In this document: positions 17,713-24,517 of the stretch, one piece after another
Numbering within the stretch: the first letter of the stretch is position 1
Layout of the letters: every line of letters begins with the position of its first letter
From: a bacterium
GTDB taxonomy: Bacteria > Pseudomonadota > Alphaproteobacteria > Rhizobiales > JAKIUO01
Length of the DNA: 35,859 nt
Assembly (NCBI GenBank): GCA_024228495.1
Contig: JAAETJ010000298.1
Location: 1-35,859, forward strand
Direction: 5' to 3'
Position numbers and translations under genes: made by a program
The notes under the pieces: model-generated
The model's database searches: none
The model's input: only the letters and a program-made list of their open reading frames with translations
What the model was told of the DNA's origin: nothing

Positions 17713-18579
17713 ATGGGATCTCGATTCAAAAAAGGCTCGCAAAACGGAGCCCTTTCGAGTTATAGCCAGAACTTGGGCAGCGCCTTGTCGCTTCAGAAGG
17801 CCAGAATAGCCGAGCATACAGCGCGCGTTGAGGCCGAACAGGCGAACAAGATGAAGTCGGCCTTCATTGCCAATATGAGTCATGAATTGCGCACGCCGTT
17901 GAATGCTATTCTTGGGTTTTCGAAAATCCTGAAAAAAGCAGAAAGCACGGATTTTGCGCCCGAACAGATTGTTGAATTTTCCAGCTATATTCACGAAGCT
18001 GCGGATCATTTGCTGGATGTCGTCAATTCCATTCTCAATATTTCGAAGATTGAGAGCGGGACGACCATGCTGGATGTGCAAGATGTGTCCATCTGCGAAA
18101 TTCTTCGCTCCGCCATTCGGTTCATAGAGCTTAAGGCAAAAGACAACAATATTACGCTACATGAAGAATATGAGTCTGATCTGGCAATTTTACGCGGTGA
18201 CCCGGTGCGGTTGAAGCAGATCTATACAAATTTGCTATCCAATGCCGTCAAATTCACACCATCGGGCGGTAGCATTTCTATATGTGTCGCAAGTTTTGAA
18301 AACAAAAAGCTGATGGTGACCATCGGAGATACCGGCATTGGCATGAACCAGGCCGAGATCGAAGTTGCTATTTCGCCGTTTGGTCAAGTCGATAACAAGC
18401 TATCGCGTGAGCAAGAGGGAACCGGCCTTGGATTGGCCATTGCCAAGGGGCTGATCGAGCAGCATGGTGGCAAATTGGAAATTTCCAGCGCCCGCGGTAA
18501 AGGAACAGTCGTTGCAACAATATTGCCGGTAGAAGCCAGTGAACAGAAACAAAAATTATCTGAAAAAGTAGCAGCATAA
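17713..18579 (+). CDS. Histidine kinase without an obvious sensor domain
   Basis: The protein has 288 aa. A short coiled-coil leader (about 20-48) runs directly into the HisKA domain with the H-box MSHELRTPLN (His57). The HATPase domain shows the N-box NLLSNAVKF (173-181), G1 DTGIG (206-210) and G2 GTGLG (236-240). No membrane segment, PAS or GAF domain precedes the H-box, so the kinase is cytosolic and must receive its signal through a partner. It resembles the catalytic halves of PleC/DivJ-type alphaproteobacterial kinases. GGGG lies eight bases before the ATG. No response regulator is adjacent; the HerA-like gene follows 44 bp downstream and may be in the same operon. Confidence 0.88.
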   Translation: MGSRFKKGSQNGALSSYSQNLGSALSLQKARIAEHTARVEAEQANKMKSAFIANMSHELRTPLNAILGFSKILKKAESTDFAPEQIVEFSSYIHEAADHLLDVVNSILNISKIESGTTMLDVQDVSICEILRSAIRFIELKAKDNNITLHEEYESDLAILRGDPVRLKQIYTNLLSNAVKFTPSGGSISICVASFENKKLMVTIGDTGIGMNQAEIEVAISPFGQVDNKLSREQEGTGLGLAIAKGLIEQHGGKLEISSARGKGTVVATILPVEASEQKQKLSEKVAA

Positions 18580-18623
18580 TTTGATGCGCGCTTGAATAAA
18601 AAATTTTATTGATTGGGACGGAT

Positions 18624-20597
18624 ATGAATATGATACAAAATGGGCACAGCAAGTCCCCCATAGAGGACTCTACAAAGGGCGTTTCGGTTGGCCGTATTGT
18701 CTCTGTGACGGGATCGCAGGCTATTGCCTTAGTTTTCCATAATTCGAATGGATCAGAAGAAAGCAAGGCGCTGCAACCAGAAATGGGTACTTTGTTGAAG
18801 GTGGATACGCCAATTTCCGTGGTTCTTTGTCTGGTGTCAGCGCTAAGCTCTCCCGCTCCGACTGAAGTAGATAGCGATAAAGAGCTGTGGATTGCCGAGA
18901 TTGAGCTGGTAGGCGAATTGTTCAAAAATGAACAAGGTGTGCCGGATAAATTTCGCCGCGGTGTCATGGCTTATCCAGCGCTGGGTGATCTCGTTTACAA
19001 ATGTTCTCATCAGGAGCTGGAAAAAGCCTATTCATGGGATAATGAAGAAACTATTCGGATTGGCAAAATTCATCAAGATCAAAGCATTGATGCGGTGATC
19101 CGGGTCAATGAAATGCTTGGCAAGCATTTCGCCGTACTGGGCTCTACGGGTACCGGTAAATCCTGCTCAACAGCACTTTTGCTGGGCCAGATACTTGAGA
19201 AAAACCCCGAGGGCCACGTCGTACTGATTGACCCGCACAATGAATATACAAAATCCTTTGGCAATATGGCTGAGGTTATTTCCGTGAATGAACTGCAATT
19301 GCCGTTCTGGTTTTTGAACTTTGAAGAAATTGTCGAAGTGCTGGTGGGAGATCGCAAGGGTCGATCCAAGGAAGTCGAAATTCTTGCTGACCTCATTCCC
19401 ATGGCGAAGGCTCGTTATGCCAATGGCAAGCGCAATGGCCGTCTGGCCATGCGCACCAGCGACAATGCTAATTTCTCTGTCGATGCGCCATTGCCTTATC
19501 GGATCTCCGATATAAATGATCTGCTCAATGAGCATATGGGTCGCCTCGATATGAAAAACTCGATTGGCCCCTACAAGGTCCTCAAAGCCCGCATTGAAGC
19601 TGTGACGTCAGACGTTCGCTACTCCTTTATGTTCGGATCGACAACCGTGCAAGATCAAATGGCGGTCATCCTTGGGCGCTTGTTCCGCATACCGGTGAAT
19701 GGCCGACCGATCACCATTATTGAAATGACGGGCCTGCCGTCTGAAGTCATCAATGTGGTGGTGTCAGTAATTGCCCGCATGGCCTTTGATTTTGGCCTGT
19801 GGAGCGGTGGCAAAGTGCCGGTCACTATTGTTTGCGAAGAAGCGCATCGCTATATTCCAGCCGACAGCGCCATGGGGTTTGAGCCAACCAAACGCTCGCT
19901 GGCCAAGATTGCCAAGGAAGGGCGTAAATACGGAGTATCGCTCGGTGTTATTTCGCAGCGCCCTTCAGAAATCGACTCGACTATTCTCTCCCAGTGCAAC
20001 ACCTTGTTTGTGATGCGCATAGCCAATGACCTGGACCAAAAGATCGTCTTGTCGGCGATCTCGGATGCTGCCAGTTCGTTGCTGGAATTCTTGCCATCTC
20101 TTGGCATGGGGGAATGTATTGTTTTTGGCGATGGTGTGACCTTGCCGGTGCGCATGAGATTTGACCGTTTAGAGGACAAATATCTGCCGCGCAGCTCTAC
20201 CGCCAAATTTACTGAAAGCTGGCGTGAGACCATCGAGAACAATGAAGATTTTCTTGAAAATGTCGTCAAGCGCTGGCGGGCAGCCGGCACTCCGACAGCT
20301 GATATGACGGGGGGCGCGAAAATCGCTGAGGCCGTGGCGATGCCAGGCGATGCAGGTTTATCGGCCCGCAAGATGTCCCCGGCTCTACAAGATAATCCTG
20401 CGCCGCAAATGCAGGCACCTGTGCCGACTCCGGTGGTGCCGCAATCACCTGAATCCGAGGCACCAGTCCTGGATGCTCCAGACTTTGAAGAAAAGGTGCA
20501 TGTGGCAGAGGTGAGCAAGGGATCTATTGCGTCTGCGATGGAAGAAAAAGAGCGCATACGTGATGCGCTCCGAGCCAAGAGTCGCTTCTTTAAATAG
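18624..20597 (+). CDS. HerA-like ATPase (DUF87/HAS-barrel)
   Basis: The protein has 657 aa. Residues about 18-100 look like the HAS-barrel. The RecA-like core follows with Walker A LGSTGTGKS (172-180) and Walker B VTIVCEEAHRY (400-410), then RKYGVSLGVISQRPSEI with a likely sensor polar residue. A proline-rich linker and a short charged helix form the last ~110 residues. HerA proteins form hexamers that move DNA, usually in end resection with the NurA nuclease, or in phage-defence pairs such as Sir2-HerA. No NurA, Sir2 or DUF4297 nuclease gene is adjacent, so the partner is unknown. ATG at 18624 is preferred to the in-frame TTG at 18609 because GGGACGG sits just upstream. Confidence 0.87.
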   Translation: MNMIQNGHSKSPIEDSTKGVSVGRIVSVTGSQAIALVFHNSNGSEESKALQPEMGTLLKVDTPISVVLCLVSALSSPAPTEVDSDKELWIAEIELVGELFKNEQGVPDKFRRGVMAYPALGDLVYKCSHQELEKAYSWDNEETIRIGKIHQDQSIDAVIRVNEMLGKHFAVLGSTGTGKSCSTALLLGQILEKNPEGHVVLIDPHNEYTKSFGNMAEVISVNELQLPFWFLNFEEIVEVLVGDRKGRSKEVEILADLIPMAKARYANGKRNGRLAMRTSDNANFSVDAPLPYRISDINDLLNEHMGRLDMKNSIGPYKVLKARIEAVTSDVRYSFMFGSTTVQDQMAVILGRLFRIPVNGRPITIIEMTGLPSEVINVVVSVIARMAFDFGLWSGGKVPVTIVCEEAHRYIPADSAMGFEPTKRSLAKIAKEGRKYGVSLGVISQRPSEIDSTILSQCNTLFVMRIANDLDQKIVLSAISDAASSLLEFLPSLGMGECIVFGDGVTLPVRMRFDRLEDKYLPRSSTAKFTESWRETIENNEDFLENVVKRWRAAGTPTADMTGGAKIAEAVAMPGDAGLSARKMSPALQDNPAPQMQAPVPTPVVPQSPESEAPVLDAPDFEEKVHVAEVSKGSIASAMEEKERIRDALRAKSRFFK

Positions 20598-20807
20598 GGC
20601 GGTATGAGCGCTCTAGCACTCCTGTCGTTCACATGATCGTGTCAGCTTCCCATGCAATTTTGTGTTATACTTGCTCAGGTATTTCGAGCAATTGCGCGCG
20701 CAACAGCAAGGGAGGCACGCAGAAGTGGCTAGGGAAATCTGCACAGTGTCTATAAGTGGATTTATGGCCTGTAAACCGGCATGATTGCCGACAACAGGAG
20801 ACCCTTT

Positions 20808-21119
20808 ATGACGAGACGACCACGTAGAAATCACACCGCGGCTTTCAAATCCAAAGTTGCCCTTGAAGCGATTAAGGGTGAAAAGACCCTGAGTGAGCTG
20901 GCGCAGCAGTTTGATGTGCATCCGAACCAGATCAAGATATGGCGCGACCAGTTGCAGGAGGGAGCAAAAGAGGTTTTCAGTAAAGACAGCAAGTCTGCCA
21001 AGCCTGAGCCCGCCATTGACGTCAAAACCCTGCACGCCAAGATCGGCGAATTGACCCTGGAAAATGATTTTTTAGAAACCGCGCTCACCAAGGCAGGATT
21101 GCTGAGCGCAAAGAAATGA
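20808..21119 (+). CDS. IS3-family transposase OrfA
   Basis: The protein has 103 aa. It opens with basic residues and a helix-turn-helix (TLSELAQQFDVHPNQIKIW), then a leucine-rich coiled coil (LHAKIGELTLENDFLETALT), the standard layout of IS3 OrfA, which binds the IS ends and forms the OrfAB fusion by frameshifting. AGGAG lies seven bases before the ATG. Its stop overlaps the orfB start in ATGA at 21116-21119. It is intact but has no full orfB to work with. Confidence 0.9.
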   Translation: MTRRPRRNHTAAFKSKVALEAIKGEKTLSELAQQFDVHPNQIKIWRDQLQEGAKEVFSKDSKSAKPEPAIDVKTLHAKIGELTLENDFLETALTKAGLLSAKK

Positions 21120-21193
21120 TTGATCGCAAAGACAAACTGCCGCTCATCCGTCAGGCCAAAGCCCTCGGCATCAGTCGTGGCAGTCTCATATAT
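21116..21193 (+). pseudogene. IS3-family OrfB, 5' fragment
   Basis: The first 26 residues (MIDRKDKLPLIRQAKALGIS then RGSLIY) match the usual beginning of IS3 OrfB. Immediately after that the frame continues into sequence unlike the family and into the antisense of the chemoreceptor's 3' end. The break at about 21193 therefore marks a deletion or recombination joint. No catalytic residue remains. Confidence 0.8.
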
Positions 21194-21286
21194 GTAGGCG
21201 ATTTTCATCTCTGCTTCGTGCCCAGACCAGTCCAACCGGAAGAATTTATCATCAAGGCAACGAGCATAGGCGCTTACTTTAGAAAA

Positions 21287-23365
21287 CTATCCAGCCCTCA
21301 CATGTGCAATGAATTTACCAACTTCTCCTTTCAGCAATTCTGCCTGCTGCGAAAGTTCACCGGCCGCCGACATCACCTCACCAGAGACAACCCCAGCTTC
21401 CTGGGATGCCTCAGTCACGGATACGATATTGTCGCTGACCTGTTGGGTGCCAGTGGCAGCCTTATAGACGTTCCCAGCGATTTCCTGGGTAGCAGCACTT
21501 TGCTCTGACATTGCCGCTGCTATTGCGGATGAAATCTCATCAACACTTCTGATAGTCCGACTAACATTTTCCATCGAACTGGAAGCTTGATTGGTCGCCG
21601 CCTGGATATCGCCAATTTGCTGGGAAATTTCATCTGTCGCCTTTACCGTCTGACTAGCAAGCTCTTTGACTTCACCCGCCACGACTGCGAATCCTCTGCC
21701 CGCGTCTCCGGCTCTGGCTGATTCTATCGTTGCATTCAGCGCCAGCAAATTTGTTTGTTCGGCAATGCTTGAAATTATCTCGACGACTTCACCGATTTTG
21801 TTTGCTGTTTTAGCTAAAACACCCATTTGCTGGCTGGTACTATCGACTTCTTCAACGGCTTGCTGCGAGGCACTAGAAGCCTGAGCCACCTGTTGGCTAA
21901 TTTCTCCGATGTTGCTCGTCATTTCTTCGGTGGCGGTGGCGACGGATTGTACATTGCTTGAGGTCTGTTGCGATACAGCCGAGGCAGCTGTCGCCTGACG
22001 ACTCGTTTGCTCGGATATTCCCGCCATAGACTGCGCTGTTGAGTTGAGTTCAGTCGAAGCAGAGGAAACTGTTTCGACAATACAGCCGACACTGGCATCG
22101 AAATCGTTCGCTATTTCATGCATCCTGCGATGTCTATCGTCTTCATTTTGCTTAGCCAGTTCGACCTGCTTAGCTTCCATTTCGATCTTGGATAAAGCGT
22201 TCTCTCTAAACACGCGAAGACCCTCCACCAGCTCACCAATTTCGTTGGCTCGAGCTTCAGGAAGTTTTATGTTTAATTTTCCCTTCGTTAGGTCCGTCAT
22301 GGCCTTGGTGATACAGCCCAAGGGACTAATGATTTGCCGGAAAAGAACCATATACACAAAGAGTGCCATTATGGCTGAAGTTACACCCGCTATGATCAAG
22401 GCCAGGAGAGACATGTTACGCGAAGACACAAGGTTGTTTGATAGGTCTTCTCCTTGTAATTTCATTTCCTCTCCCGTAGCTATGACAAGAGTTTTTAAGC
22501 CTTCAATTGCTGGTTTATCATTGATTTTTATCGCTTTATCGATTTGCTCTGGTGTCTTGCCCTGTTTGCTGAGTTCACGCGCAGTACCAACCGCTTTGGC
22601 ATATTTGCCTACGGTGTGGTCTATATTCTGAAGCGCTTTTTTTTCAATGTCTGACAAGGGTTTGTTACGGTAGACTCCAATGGCATCGTGTATTTTTTTG
22701 ATAGCATTTTGCATCTTGTCTATTCGTTGCATATCGCCACGAATAACGAAATTCTTGAATTGGTGAATCATGCCGCCATAGCCTATGGCAGATCGGATAT
22801 TACCGATAAGATCGGTTTTGGTTAAGTTATCTCTATGTTTGGCTATCTTGGACGCCCGGGTGAACTTGTGGAGTTTGTGCAGTCCTGCAAGTGCTGAAGC
22901 GTCATTCACCTTCACGCTTCGATCTATCTTACGAGCTTTATGTTTGTAACGTACTAATAGTCGAATGGCTGTGATCTTGCGCGCATATTTCCCTACTGTT
23001 TTGCTGATGTGGTCTAGAGCCTCCAACTCTTCCTTACTGGGACCCGTGGCCTTGTACTGGTCAATAGCAGCTTGTACACCACCCGCTGCATTTTGAAATT
23101 TTGCGATACGAGGTTTATCTTTCCGAAGCACGTAATTCTTGAAGTGATGTACCATTCCACCATAACCGATATTTTTTACGATTGCGGAATAGGCGACTGC
23201 CTTTGGATTGGTATCAGCCTTGTATTGATCCCATACGTCAAGTGTGTGATCCATGCTCTTTGAGGTGGTCAATGAGGTGCTGATAAACACTCCTCCTGAC
23301 GTGATGATGAGCACAAGCACCATTATAGCTAAGTGCCTGATCTTAAGATTCATAATTGTGTTCAT
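21287..23365 (-). CDS. Methyl-accepting chemotaxis protein with tandem sensory modules
   Basis: The protein has 692 aa. TM1 lies at about 9-31, a periplasmic region at 32-317, TM2 at 318-342, HAMP at about 340-393, and a methyl-accepting signalling domain to the end, with the hairpin tip near [15 protein letters not shown]. The periplasmic region is an internal duplication: [19 protein letters not shown] (65-83) is echoed by [19 protein letters not shown] (193-211). Later blocks also repeat, such as TVGKYARK and TVGKYAKA, and IDRSVKVND and IDKAIKIND. The ligand is unknown. ATG at 23365 has AGGTGA just upstream. The 3' end lies about 95 bp from the truncated IS3 element, but the C-terminus appears intact. 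Confidence 0.93.
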   Translation of the reverse strand: MNTIMNLKIRHLAIMVLVLIITSGGVFISTSLTTSKSMDHTLDVWDQYKADTNPKAVAYSAIVKNIGYGGMVHHFKNYVLRKDKPRIAKFQNAAGGVQAAIDQYKATGPSKEELEALDHISKTVGKYARKITAIRLLVRYKHKARKIDRSVKVNDASALAGLHKLHKFTRASKIAKHRDNLTKTDLIGNIRSAIGYGGMIHQFKNFVIRGDMQRIDKMQNAIKKIHDAIGVYRNKPLSDIEKKALQNIDHTVGKYAKAVGTARELSKQGKTPEQIDKAIKINDKPAIEGLKTLVIATGEEMKLQGEDLSNNLVSSRNMSLLALIIAGVTSAIMALFVYMVLFRQIISPLGCITKAMTDLTKGKLNIKLPEARANEIGELVEGLRVFRENALSKIEMEAKQVELAKQNEDDRHRRMHEIANDFDASVGCIVETVSSASTELNSTAQSMAGISEQTSRQATAASAVSQQTSSNVQSVATATEEMTSNIGEISQQVAQASSASQQAVEEVDSTSQQMGVLAKTANKIGEVVEIISSIAEQTNLLALNATIESARAGDAGRGFAVVAGEVKELASQTVKATDEISQQIGDIQAATNQASSSMENVSRTIRSVDEISSAIAAAMSEQSAATQEIAGNVYKAATGTQQVSDNIVSVTEASQEAGVVSGEVMSAAGELSQQAELLKGEVGKFIAHVRAG

Positions 23366-23826
23366 GCCGATCACCTGTAGTGTTGTTGACGTTCTTACAC
23401 AGGTACTGGGGGAACTAACTGTAGGTTTGGGACAATTTTTTTACGATGTACAATTTATTGCTGTTCTTTAAAACATGTTCAAAGTTTGTAATGGAAGTAA
23501 AAACTATACCTATACGAAAATATCGTTGGAAAATTGATACCAACTCAACACGTGTACATACATTTTTTTAATTGGAAAAGGTTAAGATTTTATACAAGGT
23601 TCGCCATAGCTAAACTGGCGATCCTGAAGGTCCGCTTTTTTCTTTGACCAAATATCTATTGGAACTGCTCACCACTTGAAAATATCATGCGATTCCCCTG
23701 GCATCAAGACCGATACTGTCGACACAATAACCCTGCGCTCCCTTCCAAGAACATATGCCAGTCTGAAATTGGCGAAACGCAGATAAATAATATATGGGAC
23801 GAACAGGCGTTAAGAGGGAGGCCGTG
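23366..23826. other. AT-rich gap between chemoreceptor and nsrR
   Basis: About 460 bp hold no intact gene. Next to the chemoreceptor the sequence is strongly AT-rich and should carry its promoter; it includes TGTACAAT at about 23449-23456, matching half of the palindrome at 24442-24459. A small hairpin (TCGCCA/TGGCGA) lies near 23603-23624. On the minus strand 23669-23809 is a 46-codon frame of protein-like composition, described separately. Confidence 0.45.
23669..23809 (-). pseudogene. Possible gene remnant, family unknown
   Basis: The minus-strand frame ending in TGA at 23671-23669 encodes 46 residues of plausible protein (ANFRLAYVLGRERRVIVSTV in the middle). It is closed by TAA at 23812-23810 and has no ATG start upstream of the protein-like part. 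It could be a fragment of an old gene or a chance open frame. No family is recognised. Confidence 0.2.
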
Positions 23827-24276
23827 CTATTCAGCCTCTTGCTTCATCAAGTCAAGAGCCTGCATGAGGTCTTTACGGCCCACAATCAAATCTTCCACGG
23901 TCACATCATCCACCACTTCGAGAAAAGCTGCCAGAGCCTTATTGAATGTCAATGATAGCTCACACAAACCTGTCAGAGGGCACGTACTGGTGGCTGGCAC
24001 AAAACATTCTACCAAATCAAAACCGTCTTCCGTTTTGCGCAAAATCTCGCCAACTGTAATATCGCCGGGCGCTTTGGCCAGTTTAAAACCACCATTTCGA
24101 CCGCGATAATTATCGAGATAGCCCCATTGACCCAGCTGGTGAACGCATTTCACGAGATGTGCCTTGGAGATATTATATGCGACAGCAATGTCCTTGACGC
24201 GTGAGAGCTCGCCTCCCTTGAGTCCTGAGTACATCAAGGTTCTCAATGCGTAATTGCTGTAAGCTGTTATTCTCAT
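23827..24276 (-). CDS. nsrR: NsrR-type nitric-oxide-sensing Rrf2 repressor
   Basis: The protein has 149 aa. It has an N-terminal winged helix typical of Rrf2 (MRITAYSNYALRTLMYSG; recognition helix around ISKAHLVKCVHQL). The three cluster-ligating cysteines lie in ECFVPATSTCPLTGLCELS at Cys91, Cys99 and Cys105, spacing that fits NsrR rather than IscR. NsrR carries an iron-sulfur cluster that reacts with nitric oxide, releasing repression of NO-detoxification genes such as hmp or norB. No such target is in the window. It lies downstream of glnD on the same strand, about 240 bp away, with a palindrome in the gap. Confidence 0.9.
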   Translation of the reverse strand: MRITAYSNYALRTLMYSGLKGGELSRVKDIAVAYNISKAHLVKCVHQLGQWGYLDNYRGRNGGFKLAKAPGDITVGEILRKTEDGFDLVECFVPATSTCPLTGLCELSLTFNKALAAFLEVVDDVTVEDLIVGRKDLMQALDLMKQEAE

Positions 24277-24441
24277 GATTTGTTCCCCCGGGTATGGCTT
24301 CCCGTCTGCAATCGATAAACACTGTTTTGTTCGTTATTGTTGCACCTTAAAAGTCTTCATGTCACCTTCCCAAACGACAATGAACCCCAAAGCGATTATA
24401 CAGTGCGGTAATTTTCTACACCTTCTATGCAGTAGTTTATT

Positions 24442-24459
24442 GTACAATAAAAATTGTAC
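24442..24459. promoter_or_regulatory. GTACAAT-N4-ATTGTAC palindrome
   Basis: A perfect seven-base inverted repeat has an AAAA spacer, between the glnD stop (24518) and the nsrR start (24276), 166-183 bp upstream of nsrR. It is AT-rich and lacks the GC stem and T-tail of an intrinsic terminator, so an operator is more likely. Which protein binds is unknown; nsrR autoregulation is one possibility. Confidence 0.45.
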
Positions 24460-24517
24460 TTGATATATAGATTTAATTTTTCGCACCGATTTTCAAGATG
24501 TGGTTCTGTCAATTCTA

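Larger units (their letters stand above)
20735..21193 (+). mobile_element. Truncated IS3-family element
   Basis: An intact orfA and only the first 26 codons of orfB remain; the rest of orfB, with the DDE catalytic core, and the right inverted repeat are missing. The left end probably lies near the TGCACAGTGTCTATAAGTGG stretch at about 20740, but no right-end partner was found before the chemoreceptor gene. The element cannot transpose on its own. Confidence 0.65.

Noticed and set aside
17713-18579. Histidine kinase as a pseudogene that lost its sensor domain
   Set aside because: It has a plausible start with a ribosome binding site, intact H, N, G1 and G2 boxes, and no trace of a sensor domain in the upstream DNA; soluble sensorless kinases are known.
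19850-20632. 260-codon minus-strand frame antisense to the HerA-like gene
   Set aside because: The plus strand has Walker motifs and full-length family similarity; the antisense frame is Ser/Arg-rich without recognisable domains.
21194-21508. Continuation of OrfB to a 130-aa protein
   Set aside because: After codon 26 the translation no longer resembles OrfB and runs antisense through the chemoreceptor's 3' end.
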